Of a stretch of DNA of 64,000 bases, positions 43,800 to 54,794 are shown one piece after another. The DNA comes from Rhynchosporium graminicola. Its lineage: Eukaryota; Ascomycota; Leotiomycetes; Helotiales; Ploettnerulaceae. Below the pieces are notes generated by a model. It saw nothing but the letters and a program-made list of their open reading frames with translations. It ran no database searches and had not been told where the DNA came from. The stretch covers positions 1,086,225 to 1,150,224 of the forward strand of contig FJUW01000004.1 of NCBI GenBank assembly GCA_900074885.1, read 5' to 3'. Numbering within the stretch: position 1 is the first letter of the stretch; the number at the start of each line of letters is the position of its first letter. A program made the translations under genes and the position numbers.

Positions 43800-44415
43800 C
43801 CAAACACCTCCAAACACAACCATTCATTTTCATGTTTCTTTACTCTTCTCGGTTCTAATTTAGCGTTCAGGTCAAGGCTGGAATAAAGCGTGCTGGATGC
43901 ATCGGCGTTGGTGGTTTTGGATAGCTGCCTTGAGGTTTGCAGGCTTCATGGTTTGGGCTGGGTGCATTGGGCTGTAGCATTTGAGTTCATAGTTTGTATG
44001 ACAAGAGTATTCAATTTGAAAGATCATGAGGACCAGCGACACTGACCAAATTCGTGTCTGATGGAGTGAAAAATGAAGGCCACCAAAAAGGTGAGATTGT
44101 TGAAGTGCTATGGTAGGTACTTGAAGCTAGGCATCAACGAGCATAAATGCCCATAATGATTTGTTTAACATCAGACGATTTGATGCGATTCTGAATATCT
44201 GTGGCTTCTGTGGATTTTACTTGAGCTCTTGTCTACTTCACTGGTACCAAAATAGTCCAACCTCGCAAGTCGCAGAGACGACCAAAAGAATGAATGAGCA
44301 GACTTGTGGAAGCTGATTATCATAATACAACATTCTAAACCTTTCCCCTCTTGGTATTAAACGCCACCCATGCTGCCACTGTCTAAAGACAAACCCAATT
44401 GCGCCTGCACATCTC
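43800..44415. other. Convergent 3' spacer
   Basis: Lies between the protein ending at 43799 (+) and the protein ending at 44416 (-). No gene or repeat seen. Confidence 0.4.
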
Positions 44416-45033
44416 TCATAGATGCATCCCCTGATCATCATCACCCTCCTCGGCCAGAGCCCTCATCCTCTCATTCATAGCTCTTCTTAAAGCCTCGTGG
44501 TCTAATCTGCCTCCCGTATGGTTCGAAGTCCCATTTACCGCCGTCCCGTTCGCCTGCGCATCTCCATCCATCCTAAGCTCCCCATCCACAATCCTCCCCG
44601 TTTGGAACGTCCCATCAGTCCACGCTGAACTCCTCTCCTCCCTCTCATCTCCCACATTCACGCCCTGCCTTCCCTCTCCTTCCTCTTCGCCAACGCCATT
44701 GACCATCTTCCCATCTATCTCCTCCTTACTCCTAAACTCACTCCAACTCGCACCTCTCCTCTCAACCTCCTCCTTCAACAACTGTATCCTCTCGGTCTGC
44801 CTCGCGATGACGACCTCATTCTCCCTAATAGCCTCCACACAGTCTGCATCAGGTGTCCCGTTTGTGGATGGTTCGGTACCATTGGCGAAGGGACGGAGTT
44901 GCTCGTTTGAATAGTCGAGGTGTGCTATGCTGTTGCGGAGCTCCATGGCCTTCAGGTGGAGAGTTGATATGGGAAGCTCTCGAAGGGCAGCTGCAAACGC
45001 TGTGGGTGAGATAGGCAAGGCGTCTGAGGACAT
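44416..45033 (-). CDS. Small coiled-coil protein of unknown function
   Basis: Single exon, 205 residues. The N-terminal half is helical: SPTAFAAALRELPISTLHLKAMELRNSIAHLDYSNEQL, then ENEVVIARQTERIQLLKEEVERRG, which reads as a paired-helix coiled coil. The C-terminal half is Gly/Asn/Glu-rich with an NGTxxNGT run, and ends in a short helix (EALRRAMNERMRALAEEGDDD). It resembles small fungal hypothetical proteins; I cannot name a complex. The start is about 290 bp from the divergent rhomboid gene start. Confidence 0.7.
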   Translation of the reverse strand: MSSDALPISPTAFAAALRELPISTLHLKAMELRNSIAHLDYSNEQLRPFANGTEPSTNGTPDADCVEAIRENEVVIARQTERIQLLKEEVERRGASWSEFRSKEEIDGKMVNGVGEEEGEGRQGVNVGDEREERSSAWTDGTFQTGRIVDGELRMDGDAQANGTAVNGTSNHTGGRLDHEALRRAMNERMRALAEEGDDDQGMHL

Positions 45034-45326
45034 TTTTGTGATTGATTTGGGTGGTGGAGTGTGGTTGGAATTAAATTTGTTCTTATCTATTGCTCTGTCT
45101 ATTTAGAGAGTTTTCAGAGGAGGGGTGAAGCTCCAGAGCTCAAGGCAGGGGAGACGCGAATTTGGCGTCATAAGCTGGTCTGTGCACAAAATTTTTGTTC
45201 ATCTTCGATGATGGCATCAGTTGGTTTCATGCAATCTAAAATTCCATGAAGCTCGCGGATCTCGCAGACAAGGAGCTTACAAAACTCACATTGTAAGGAC
45301 AACATGTTTTGGTGATATTCATTAGC

Positions 45327-46979
45327 ATGAATACACTTTGGCCGGCAAGCACACGAACTTCGTGTCTACGTCCTCGAAGCCTTTTCCAATCATGTCATAA
45401 AATTGACAGCCTTACCGCGAGGCTCGCGCAAAGATCAATTCGGCAATTCTCGATACTATCCTCGCCGTTCAGACTGAATGATGCTCCAGCTCTGGGACCG
45501 CTGCCATCGAGTAGAGTCTGGCGGTCTTCGAATGCATTCAGACTCCCTGCAGGAATCAGGACATTTGCATCGCAGGATCGCATAATAACGCATTTCGAAG
45601 AATTACCAGCGGACTACCAAGATGAGCAAGGCCTCCTCTTCAGGAGCAAATGGCTATCGAAGGAGGAGACAATGAAGATATTTGGGAAGGGAATTGATGT
45701 CAATTCTGCGAACCGATTATTAAGGGTCTTGCATGGTCGGAGAGTCGCGGGAACTTTAGCGGATCCATCATTGACGAGCGGGGCTTTCCAAAAGAGGTAT
45801 ATTGCTGTTGGGTTGAAATGGCTCAGAGAAAACGTACCCGTGGATGAGATACAGTGTGCTGGTCTGCGAGCTCAGAAGGAGTTGGCGGACATGGAACTTG
45901 AAATCGTCTCGGACTCTGAGAGGATCGGTCTTTGGAAACCAAATTCGGGCAATACTAAGAATGTCTATGGAGATGGGGTGTTTGATAGAGTACGGAAAGC
46001 CAAAGAAGCGAAGCTCGATGCAATCGAAGCAAAGAAAAAAGGTCAAGCAGACGAGATTGAGCAGAACACTGGGACTCTACAGACAACAGGTCCCGAGTCT
46101 CGAGTCGAGCTCCGGAGACCTGGCGAGAATCCTCGTCTAAAATACTATCTCGAACGAGCAGTAGTGGCGCCAGACAAGCCACCAGAGATGACCGCTTGGG
46201 CACGTCTCTGGCCATCAGGACTATTCACCGTCCTCTTCATTGGTGGTTGCGTTCTCTTCGCAACCACATACACACCACCACGCAAAGAAAATCGAGCTTG
46301 GCCAGACATGCCACCTGCCGCTGCGACAATCATCAGTCTCATCCTCGTCAACGCCATCGTCTTCGGAGCCTGGCATGTTCCTCCTGCCTTCCGCATCCTG
46401 AATAAGTACTTCATATCCCTCCCCGGCTACCCGCGCGCAGCATCTATGCTCGGCAACGTCATCTCACACCAATCGCTCCACCATTTCGGCGTCAATATGT
46501 TCTTCCTCTGGTTTGTAGGCGTACGTCTGCACGAAGAAGTCGGGCGCGGAAATTTTCTAGCCATCTATTTCTCCGGTGGCGTGTTCGCCAGCTTCCTCTC
46601 TCTCTCTTCCTGGGTGTTACGTAATAGTTTCATTGCCTCATCAAATGGTGCTTCGGGTGCTATAGCTGCTATCATTGCTACTCTTTGCTTGCTGAAGGCT
46701 GATGAGAAGGTTAGACTGTTCGGTGTCTTTCCTCCGGAGAACTGGCCATCGATTTCGGCTATCATGCTGCTAGCTATATTCGTTGCTATGGATGTCTATG
46801 GAGTGAGAAGGGGGAACTCCGTTGTCCTTGTGGATCATTGGGCGCATTTGGGCGGTTATGCAAGTGGTACTGTGGCTGCGTTTTTTGTGAGGAAACAGCA
46901 GAGTCTGAGGAGGGAGAGGGAGGTGGAGAGGAGGGATGAGGTGGAAGTTGCAGATGATGCTAAGGAGGGGAAGCTGTAG
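45327..46979 (+). CDS. PCP1: Mitochondrial rhomboid protease, Pcp1/PARL type
   Basis: Single exon, 550 residues. The first ATG gives an Arg/Ser-rich presequence (MNTLWPASTRTSCLRPRSLF... RLAQRSIRQFS). A soluble region follows to about residue 280. Six or seven membrane helices then run from about 290 (LWPSGLFTVLFIGGCVLFATTY). The catalytic Ser is Ser443 in NGASGA, and the catalytic His is His507 in WAHLGGY. LHHFGVNMFFLWF carries the conserved His/Asn pair. In yeast, Pcp1 cuts Mgm1 and Ccp1 in the inner mitochondrial membrane and so controls fusion. All active-site residues are present. Family and location are well supported; the substrates are inferred. Confidence 0.93.
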   Translation: MNTLWPASTRTSCLRPRSLFQSCHKIDSLTARLAQRSIRQFSILSSPFRLNDAPALGPLPSSRVWRSSNAFRLPAGIRTFASQDRIITHFEELPADYQDEQGLLFRSKWLSKEETMKIFGKGIDVNSANRLLRVLHGRRVAGTLADPSLTSGAFQKRYIAVGLKWLRENVPVDEIQCAGLRAQKELADMELEIVSDSERIGLWKPNSGNTKNVYGDGVFDRVRKAKEAKLDAIEAKKKGQADEIEQNTGTLQTTGPESRVELRRPGENPRLKYYLERAVVAPDKPPEMTAWARLWPSGLFTVLFIGGCVLFATTYTPPRKENRAWPDMPPAAATIISLILVNAIVFGAWHVPPAFRILNKYFISLPGYPRAASMLGNVISHQSLHHFGVNMFFLWFVGVRLHEEVGRGNFLAIYFSGGVFASFLSLSSWVLRNSFIASSNGASGAIAAIIATLCLLKADEKVRLFGVFPPENWPSISAIMLLAIFVAMDVYGVRRGNSVVLVDHWAHLGGYASGTVAAFFVRKQQSLRREREVERRDEVEVADDAKEGKL

Positions 46980-48936
46980 AATCCATTACTGCTGATGGTG
47001 TTGTATATATGCATATACCTATAGTCGTATGATGTAATTTATTGAAGAAATGTAGACATACTTGCCACACACTCGTCTTGAAATAACTGTTCGCTTATTT
47101 TTTTGCTTGATTTGTTGATAATATTGATACTAAGCGAGCCGTGGCGTAAATAGAACCGAATGATCATGTAGGACTTGTCCGAACCCGTGAACGGATCAAG
47201 CAAGCTAAACTTGCCTCACACATACCAGAGTACATTGCTGTTATCGAAGACAAGGCGAGGACGGGAATCATTCCAGGGTCCTCGACTCCTAATACACTTG
47301 CGTACTGAAACAGACTTCAAGATTTCTAGACTGGTCCCCCGACTTCCCATATGATGGTATGGCCGACGAGCTACTTTTTTATTCAACTCCACTCTTTGAT
47401 TGTATAGTTGCAAGATATTCAAAATCTTGACAATAGTAGGTTTAGAAGGACGAGATACTATCTACTGTTGGCTAATCGATGTTCAGAGGACGATCAGATC
47501 AGAAGACTCACAGAATTATTAGCAGATTGAGAGGATTGCTAACTCAATGGAGATCAAAATTTCAGTACGAGACCTTGAAGTCTTCCAAATGGTGTTTTTG
47601 CCAGACTGTCGGAAGATTGAAGACTTTGCTGTCTTTGAGCTTGAGATAATGAATTGGGTGGGCTGGGGGGCAAGTCGACTGATCATACCTTGGTTGGTAG
47701 GAGTATTTGGGAATGTATCTTATGAATATCATTATGTCTGCTGGGATCTCGTCAGGTCCCTAGCAACACTTGGGATTGCAAGCAGATAGCTGCTGCATCG
47801 GACATATATTGTAAGGGCGGTACTCAATAAGACATTGTAGTCGTGGCTGTGCTTGATAAAGAGTACGATGTACTGTGTACAACTCTAGAACACACGCTGA
47901 AGATTTGCAGAGATTTGCAGACTCTGATTCATTTCAGAATCTGCTGATTCAAAGCCAGCAGAGGTGTAAACAAACCCTCTCGCTTGCGTCTGGAGGGCTT
48001 CCACTTGGCGGATTGAAGATTTCGGAGGAACACACGGTTGTCCCAAAACTGTCAAGTTACGTATCTCCTTTCGCATGGAAGCAGTTTCTTTCTGCTAGTA
48101 CTGAAGCATGGGTTCTCAGTTTCCGTGCATCTGATGACGAGCTAGCTTACCGCTTGAGATTTCTTTTTAGTATACTTTGAATATTTCCAGATTTGGATTA
48201 GCCGCAACCAAGAAAAGAATATACATCTGAGTTATGAGCCGAAACACACGTTCTCTGGCGTTTGATATTGAGGTATCAGATATTACTTTGAGATATACCT
48301 GCCGCCCTGCTTGAAAAGTATCGAGGCATTTTATGGACTTCATCATTTCGTTGAGTCAATACTGTAGAAAAGGTTTCCAGGCCCGTAGCGGATCAGATCT
48401 CATGCAAATGCAGGGAAATCCTGCAACTAGGGGAGATCGCCAGTTTAGTGCCACTTATCCTTGCCTTCTGCCAGGATTCGGCACCGGCAGCCTTTGGTCC
48501 CTTGGCTTCCCTTGGCTCTCTGTCATTTCTTGTTTTTGATCGGCCTTGCAAGGTTGCACTAATTTCCAATGATGATCCGATGATAATGCGTATTTTGATT
48601 TCTTTGCCTCAATCAATCGACCCTCCCTCAAAATCAGGTGTTAGAGATAGTCGAGCACCAAGTCGGTTGTGGCAGTTGTATAGCTCTGAGATATTTGCTC
48701 GGAAATTGTTTGTTGATGCCGGAAGTCGAGTTCGTCTCCTCCCGCACTGCCCAGTCGTGAAAGCTGAGCTGACCATCTCTTTCGCCGCAGCACTTTTTCG
48801 CTCACACAGCGTCAACTGCGTATTTGAAAGCGCGCAGACAGATAATTCCTTCACAGGCACACCGTTTCCACCGACAATACATTACCTCCAATCCCTCTTT
48901 CGAACGCTCTCTCCGAGTTAAGCTACCGAAGTAAAT
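46980..48936. other. Intergenic, 2 kb, no gene seen
   Basis: 3' region of the rhomboid gene and promoter of the PhoD-like gene. Short frames (47547-47789, 47875-48180, 48448-48921) are not supported by family or splicing. No RNA gene recognised. Confidence 0.4.
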
Positions 48937-51878
48937 ATGGCCACTCCCCAACGAGACGATACTCTTATTGGGACCGATCGCCCCAACACTCATGCCTCTG
49001 CAAATCGCTGGCGTCATCAGGAGTCGTCAGCTTTTCGAGCGCATGCAGGTCCTCGAGGAGCAAGTGAGAAGGGTAGCAGCAAGGACCTGGCAGACTTTCT
49101 CAATAGCGACCGAGTCCCAGGGACCGCCGGCTCAGCAAATGCGCAGAATGGAGACGGTACTCCAACATACAGCGCGCAGCATGATCCTGTGGGACACGAC
49201 AAGCATGCGGACGGGACGCATGGATCATTAGAAGTCAAATGCGGTCCATTGCTCAACTACAGGCGCATGGAGAACGAGACATGGTTCGGCAGTGTCTTGG
49301 TGGTTACAAAGGGCGGTGGACTCGGAGACAGCCCAGATGTGCCTGAATTAAAGCTGAGGGCTGCGCCAGCTGGTCGCCAGTCAGAAAACGCTGGAAGTAA
49401 TGGCAACATTGCTTCCCAGCGAGCTCGAGGCGACAACTATGGAGTTGTCAATGGAGTTGACTATAGCAACTTCCAGCAGCCCGAATATCAAGTTACACAG
49501 AACGGCGCACAAACAAATGGCGGGCATACCAACGGAGTGAGTACCAACGGGCATGCTTCAGAAGAGCTGAAATCCAGGGGTACCAAGCTCTATTCTGATC
49601 GCGACAACACATTCTGGCGATTTGACCTGCAGGTTCCCATGCAGCAGGCAGAATTGAAGGTTGAGTATGAGATTCCAGCACTTACCTTCACATCTGGAGG
49701 AAAGACCGACAAGCAATCTTTTTATATTCCCGCGATTCCCGAATCGATGAGGATCATGTTCCATTCGTGTAATGGCTTCAGTGTTGGTACAGATGAAGAT
49801 GCTTACAGTGGGGCCTGCTTGTGGAACGACGTTCAGCGAGAGCATGCCAAAGCTCCCTTCCATGTAATGTATGATATCTTGTTCATGGGTCATCCTGGCA
49901 GCTACTGACACGTACCAGGCTTGGAGGAGGCGATCAAATATACAATGATGGTATTCGAGTTGGTGGTCCATTGAGAGAATGGACAGATATCAGCAATCCT
50001 CACAAGAGGAAAGAGTATCCATTCCCTGAATCTCTGAGAAAAAGCTGCGATGAATATTATGTGAATAATTACATAAAATGGTAAGTTGTGGTGCTGGAAA
50101 TATCACGTTCTTGCTAATTATTGATAGGTACTCGACCGAGCCCTTTGCAGGTGCTAATGGCCAGATTCCTCAATTGAATCTATGGGATGACCATGATGTA
50201 AGTGTCTTGTGTTTGTGACTCGGCAATTCTGACTTTCGCGCTAGATCATAGATGGATTTGGATCATATGTAGATGACTTCATGCGTTGTTCAGTTTTCCG
50301 CGGGATTGGTGGTGTTGCGAACAAGTACTATCTGCTGTTCCAACATCATTTAGCTCCTCCTCCTTCCACTTACACTACTGGTAAGCTTTCTGCCCCTAAA
50401 GTCTTCACGTGAGCTAAAAATCGCCCAGATGCACCTCAAACCACTGGACATGAGAAAGTCGGTCTGGATCAGAGACAGATTGACAACACCTACGTTTTGG
50501 ATGAGAAGACCATTGATTCAAGCTATATCATTGGAGCAAAGCCTGGAGTGAGTTTTAAGAGCTTACTCGTCCAAAAAGCTTACTAAGCCTTCTAGCCATA
50601 CGTCGTAGAGCACTCCCGCAGTATCTACGCCAGACTTGGTGCCAGGATAGCCTTCTTTGGTATCGATGCCAGGACAGAGGTGATTTAACAATACAAGCGC
50701 ATCCTCTGACTCACTCACTAACGCAATTAGCGAACCCGTAAACAAGTTAATTACCCCGAGACATATCAGATCATCTTTAGTAGATTACGGAAGGAGCTCA
50801 GCGAGGCTCAGGCATCATCTTCTCCCATTCAGCACTTAGTCGTTCTTCTGGGTATCCCAATTGCCTACCCTGTAGGTTATCTCGATAATTACATTACGAC
50901 GTTACTAACAGACTTTAGCGTTTGACTTGGTTGGAAAACATTTTCTCGAGTCCAATCATTGCTCCCATCAAATTCCTTCATAAGAGATTCGGCTTCGGTT
51001 AGTGGTCTAGCTTTGTTGACATTATGTTTCACTAACTTTGCATAGGTGGTGGATTTTTCAATCATTTCGATGGCAGCGTTGACTTGTTAGACGACCTCGA
51101 CGATCATTACACAGCTCGCACGCATAAAAAGGAGCGACTCTACCTTATTCACCAGCTCCAAGCCCTCGCATCCGAGTTTTCAGCTCGTATCACAATCCTT
51201 GGCGGTGACGTTCACTTGGCAGCCGTCGGGCGATTCTACTCGAACCCCAAGCTCCAGATCCCAGTCGCCAATGATTACCGTTATATGGCCAATATCATCT
51301 CGTCTGCCATTGTCAATAAACCCCCACCACAAGCTGTTGCAAACTTACTTGCCAAGAGAAACAAATTGCATCACTTGGACCATGACACGGACGAGACCTT
51401 GATGAAGTTCTTCGACAAGGACCCTGGTGATTCTAGCAAGACGTCTAATTCCAATCACGTCACAATGCCAAGTCGTAACTGGGCTGTCATTACCGAAAAC
51501 TCTGCTGGAGTTCATCAACATCCTGTCGCCAATGGCAATGGAGCTGTTTCCCACGGTGGAACAGCTATTCAGACTGCCAATAACAACCAAGCCACCTCCA
51601 AAGCCAAAGATGGTCACTCATGGCTCCACGATGGCGAGGTCGACGCTGGCACGAAGCACAAAGCTGCAAACAGCGAGACTCACGGCACATATGCTGACGG
51701 AAGTCTGGATGTCTGCATCCGGGTTGAGAAGGATCAGCATGACAGGGATGGCAAAACGCAGTCATATGGTATGACTATCCCGACTTTCAGGTTCGAGCCC
51801 GGGATCTCCAATAAGACTTTGGAGAAGAGACACCCGGCGGAGGGGACCGTAAAAGAGCACCACCATGAGCACTCTTAG
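48937..51878 (+). CDS. PhoD-like metallophosphatase, large fungal form
   Basis: Nine exons: 48937-49868, 49919-50080, 50128-50197, 50245-50380, 50429-50547, 50596-50679, 50731-50871, 50919-50997 and 51046-51878. The frame closes at 851 residues. Residues 1-230 are variable, with an Asn/Gly/His-rich run (TNGGHTNGVSTNGH). Metal-site motifs follow in family order: MLGGGDQIYNDG, NLWDDHDIIDGFGSY, and ITILGGDVHLAAVG. The ARIAFFGIDARTERTRKQVNYPETYQIIFSRL block is typical of fungal PhoD_2 proteins. The C-terminus has another low-complexity insert (50-70 residues) and ends His-rich. There is no signal peptide, so it is probably intracellular. The family hydrolyses phosphodiesters or monoesters using bound metal ions; the substrate is unknown. 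Confidence 0.88.
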
Positions 51879-52345
51879 CTTGTTTGAATGTCTGAATTTT
51901 GGGAAGACTTGATTTAGATGCGGGCGTGCTTAATGCGGCAGAGATATCCCATTGTACTAACTGTAAAGATTATTAACTTTTTGCAACAAAGTATCATCAT
52001 GCGGTGCAAGAGAATATGGGAAAGGCCATAACTATTCCCCTGAAAGTACAGTCATGTGACTCATACTGCTGACAAAATCGAAATGTAGATTTGCGCTTTC
52101 AATGTATTCTCGTGAATGTTTGATTGGGTTCATGCTGGAATTGATCAGAAACTGTGTATTCCAGGTCTATGCTTATTGCAGCTACTCAAAAAGCGAACTT
52201 GAACAGGTAGTCACGCTGAATCGCAGCCTCGGCACTCATTTGAGGCTAGTACCAATTTGTCCCACATGGATCTCAAGAATAATAAAGCAGCACCGAGTAA
52301 CTGCGAGCGCGAGGGAATGTTCCGTGCTTGAGAAGTCGCAACAGA
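51879..52345. other. Intergenic spacer, tandem genes
   Basis: 3' region of the PhoD-like gene and 5' region of the next plus-strand gene. No gene or repeat seen. Confidence 0.4.
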
Positions 52346-53525
52346 ATGGACTCGGAACCAGTTCTTCACCAGCAGCTATCCTCTCAATATAGAGCTCTGC
52401 AACCACAAGCTGCGCAAGCCATCCAGCATGATCAGCATGGGCAACCTCACTTAGGACACCATACACTGGAATCCCAAGGCGGACTCGACCTCGACCTCAA
52501 TAACAGTGATGCCGTGTTTCACCAGGAGCTTCGATTGCAGGATCCGAATGGACATGGCTTCCAGCCTTCACATCCATTTGACCACGGCCATGGCCACGGA
52601 CAAATGCAGATTCAGGACAATGGCAGTCCGCATACGCCGCAAAACAACAATGGTGGCCAGTTCGGGATCTTAGCAGCGGGGTCAATTCAGCATAGTCCGA
52701 TGCCTAGGTTACAGGAGATTGATCATATGTTTGGCGCGCTGGATGGGAACGATCAGAAGAGCAACGGACATCTCAGCACTAAGGTCGTGGTTGATCCTCC
52801 CAATCTGGCAGAATGGCGCCAAAGGCTGTTCAATGTGGACGAAATGATCACTCTTAGTGAAGATGAGTTAGTTCTACGAGATCCCATTTATACGGGAATC
52901 AGTTCACTCATATCTCTTGCTTAGATTCCAAACATACTTCCCTCATGTCGACAATGTATATTCTCACCGTTCAACCCAGCGCTATAAGCGCAAGCCATTT
53001 GTTTCTCATTATTGGGACTGCCGACTCAAAGGACGACCCCCGGGAACACCAAAGTCAACCGACCCAAACAAGAAGAAGCGCAAGCGGATGGCAAGAGAAC
53101 GAGATCTCTGCGATGTTAAGATCAAGATCACAGAATACTTCCCAGGTGCTATGTTACGGCCAGATTTCGTACCAGATGGAGGCCCGATAGCACCGTCCGA
53201 TCCAACACAAAGTAACAATTTCTTCGCACCAGGCCAGCCAGGGGCTGCTTTAAATCAACAGAATCAGTTCGGTGTCCCTTACATCAATAACAATATAGTT
53301 GCAGGCCATCCTGGCGCAACTGGAGCAAGATATTACACCATACAACGCGTCAACGGCAACGGTGGAAATGGCAAAGGCGATGGTGTGCCAGGACCTCATA
53401 AGCATGAATTGGCGGAGAGCGACAGAGTCAAGAAAAACAGTATTCAGAGACTTACTATAAAGAAGGATAAGGAAGAAAAGAAAACTCAGGTACGTGCAAT
53501 AATACCCCTCCCATGTCTGAATTGA
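52346..53525 (+). CDS. Basic, AT-hook-like fungal protein; may be fused to the following GST
   Basis: Exons 52346-52866 and 52925-53489 or -53525. The first splice joins GAAGATGA to ATTCCAAAC and restores EFQTYFPHVDNVYSHRSTQRYKRKPF. If the last exon is read to the TGA at 53525, the protein has 373 residues. The N-terminal 170 residues are Gln/His-rich (HPFDHGHGHGQMQIQ). The core SHRSTQRYKRKPFVSHYWDC-RLKGRPPGTPKS, then DPNKKKRKRMARERDLCDVKIKITEYFPG, is strongly basic. KGRPPG resembles an AT-hook, suggesting DNA binding (inference). At 53489 a good donor (CAG|GTACGT) allows splicing in frame to AAGACATAC at 53847 of the GST gene, giving one 616-residue protein. I recall such combined models in other fungal genomes but cannot verify it. 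Confidence 0.7.
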
Positions 53526-53699
53526 GTCTATGCACGGGCCAGCTGCACCCCGGATTTCCAGGAGCAATAGAGCAGCAAGAGAATCCATCTGGCGAGCTGC
53601 AAGAGGATCGGTCCGTTTGTCCCATCCCATAGTCTGGGGTTGTCGTCTGTTGGAAACGCTCCAAAGCCTTTCGCGTGTTTAGCACATACTTACATCATC

Positions 53700-54794
53700 A
53701 TGGCTTCCCTTTGTTGGTCTAAATTCGGCGTCCGTCCTGCGTGGACTGCCGGAGTATTCAGAACCTCAAACTTCATTTCTCCTCTTTCCAATGTCCAAAG
53801 ACATCTACGATATTATGGAACAATGGCTGATACAACAGGAAAACAGAAGACATACCATAAGAAAGCCAGCGGCAATGCTTTGGCTACTGTCAAGAAGCAT
53901 TCGAAAGAACATGAGTTGAAGCTTTTCGGCAGCTGTTTCTGGTGAGTGCGACTTGACGATCTCCTGGGCTGTCTGTGACGTCAGTCCCAGTCTCGGTGTG
54001 AACAACCTTGCTAATTGGTCCTTTAGTCCATTCGTCCAGAGAGTTTGGATTGCCATGGAGGCCAAAGGCTTGCAATACCAATACATCGAGGTTGATCCAT
54101 ATAAGAAGCCTCAGGCTTTATTGGAAGTCAATCCTCGAGGGCTGGTCCCTGGCATTCGCCATGGAGACTGGGGATGTGGTGAAAGCACAGTCTTGATGGA
54201 ATACGTACGTGTCTATTCTGCTCTGTGTAATCTCTTATTGACAATTGCATAGCTCGAAGACCTTGGCGCCGGCCCACCTCTTCTCCCTCCCAACAATCCT
54301 CAGCTTAGAGCCAATTGCAGACTTTGGTCCGATCATGTGAGTCTATACAAACATCTTGTCCCTAAGCATAGTCTAATACACCACAGATCAACCGAAAAAT
54401 CGTACCCACCTTCTACCACCTCCTCCAAGCCCAAGAATTCGCTAAACAAGCCGAATACACCACCAAGCTCAAAGACGAAATCGCCAAAATCGTCGACATG
54501 GCCGACGCCCAGGGGCCCTTCTTCCTCGGCCCCCAACTCTCCTACGTCGACATCCAATTTGCACCTTGGATAATCCGCCTTAGCCGCGTTATGAGACACT
54601 ATCGCGGCTGGCCTGACCCACCGCCCGGCAGTCGATGGGGACAATGGCTCGATGCTGTGGAGAATAATGAATTTGTGAAGAATACGACGAGTTTGGACGA
54701 TTTGTATATTGATAGTTATGAGCGGTATGCGCAGAATAGACCGAATACAAGTGAGTTGGCGGATGCAGTTAATGGTGGTTATGGGTTACCTTGA
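53700..54794 (+). CDS. Glutathione S-transferase, omega-like
   Basis: Exons 53700-53941, 54027-54204, 54253-54336 and 54387-54794; 303 residues from ATG 53700, or 262 from ATG 53823 (MADTTGKQ). The N-terminal thioredoxin-fold domain has GSCF-CPFVQRVWIAMEAKG with the omega-type catalytic Cys, then EVNPRGLVPGIRHGDW (cis-Pro) and ESTVLMEYLEDL. The C-terminal helical domain starts at LRANCRLWSDHINRKIVPTFYHLL. Omega-class enzymes act in thiol transfer and dehydroascorbate reduction. The first 41 residues from 53700 (MASLCWSKFGVRPAWTAGVF ... NVQRHLRYYG) lack acidic residues and look like a mitochondrial presequence. So the gene may make mitochondrial and cytosolic forms, or its GST exons may be spliced to the upstream gene. 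Confidence 0.85.

Noticed and set aside
47547..48921. Several short frames in the 2-kb gap before the PhoD-like gene
   Set aside because: None shows a family, a splice-consistent extension or repeat structure.
36397..54794. Secondary-metabolite gene cluster in the right half
   Set aside because: There is no PKS, NRPS or terpene synthase; the nucleoside hydrolase, rhomboid, phosphatase and GST are separate housekeeping-type genes.
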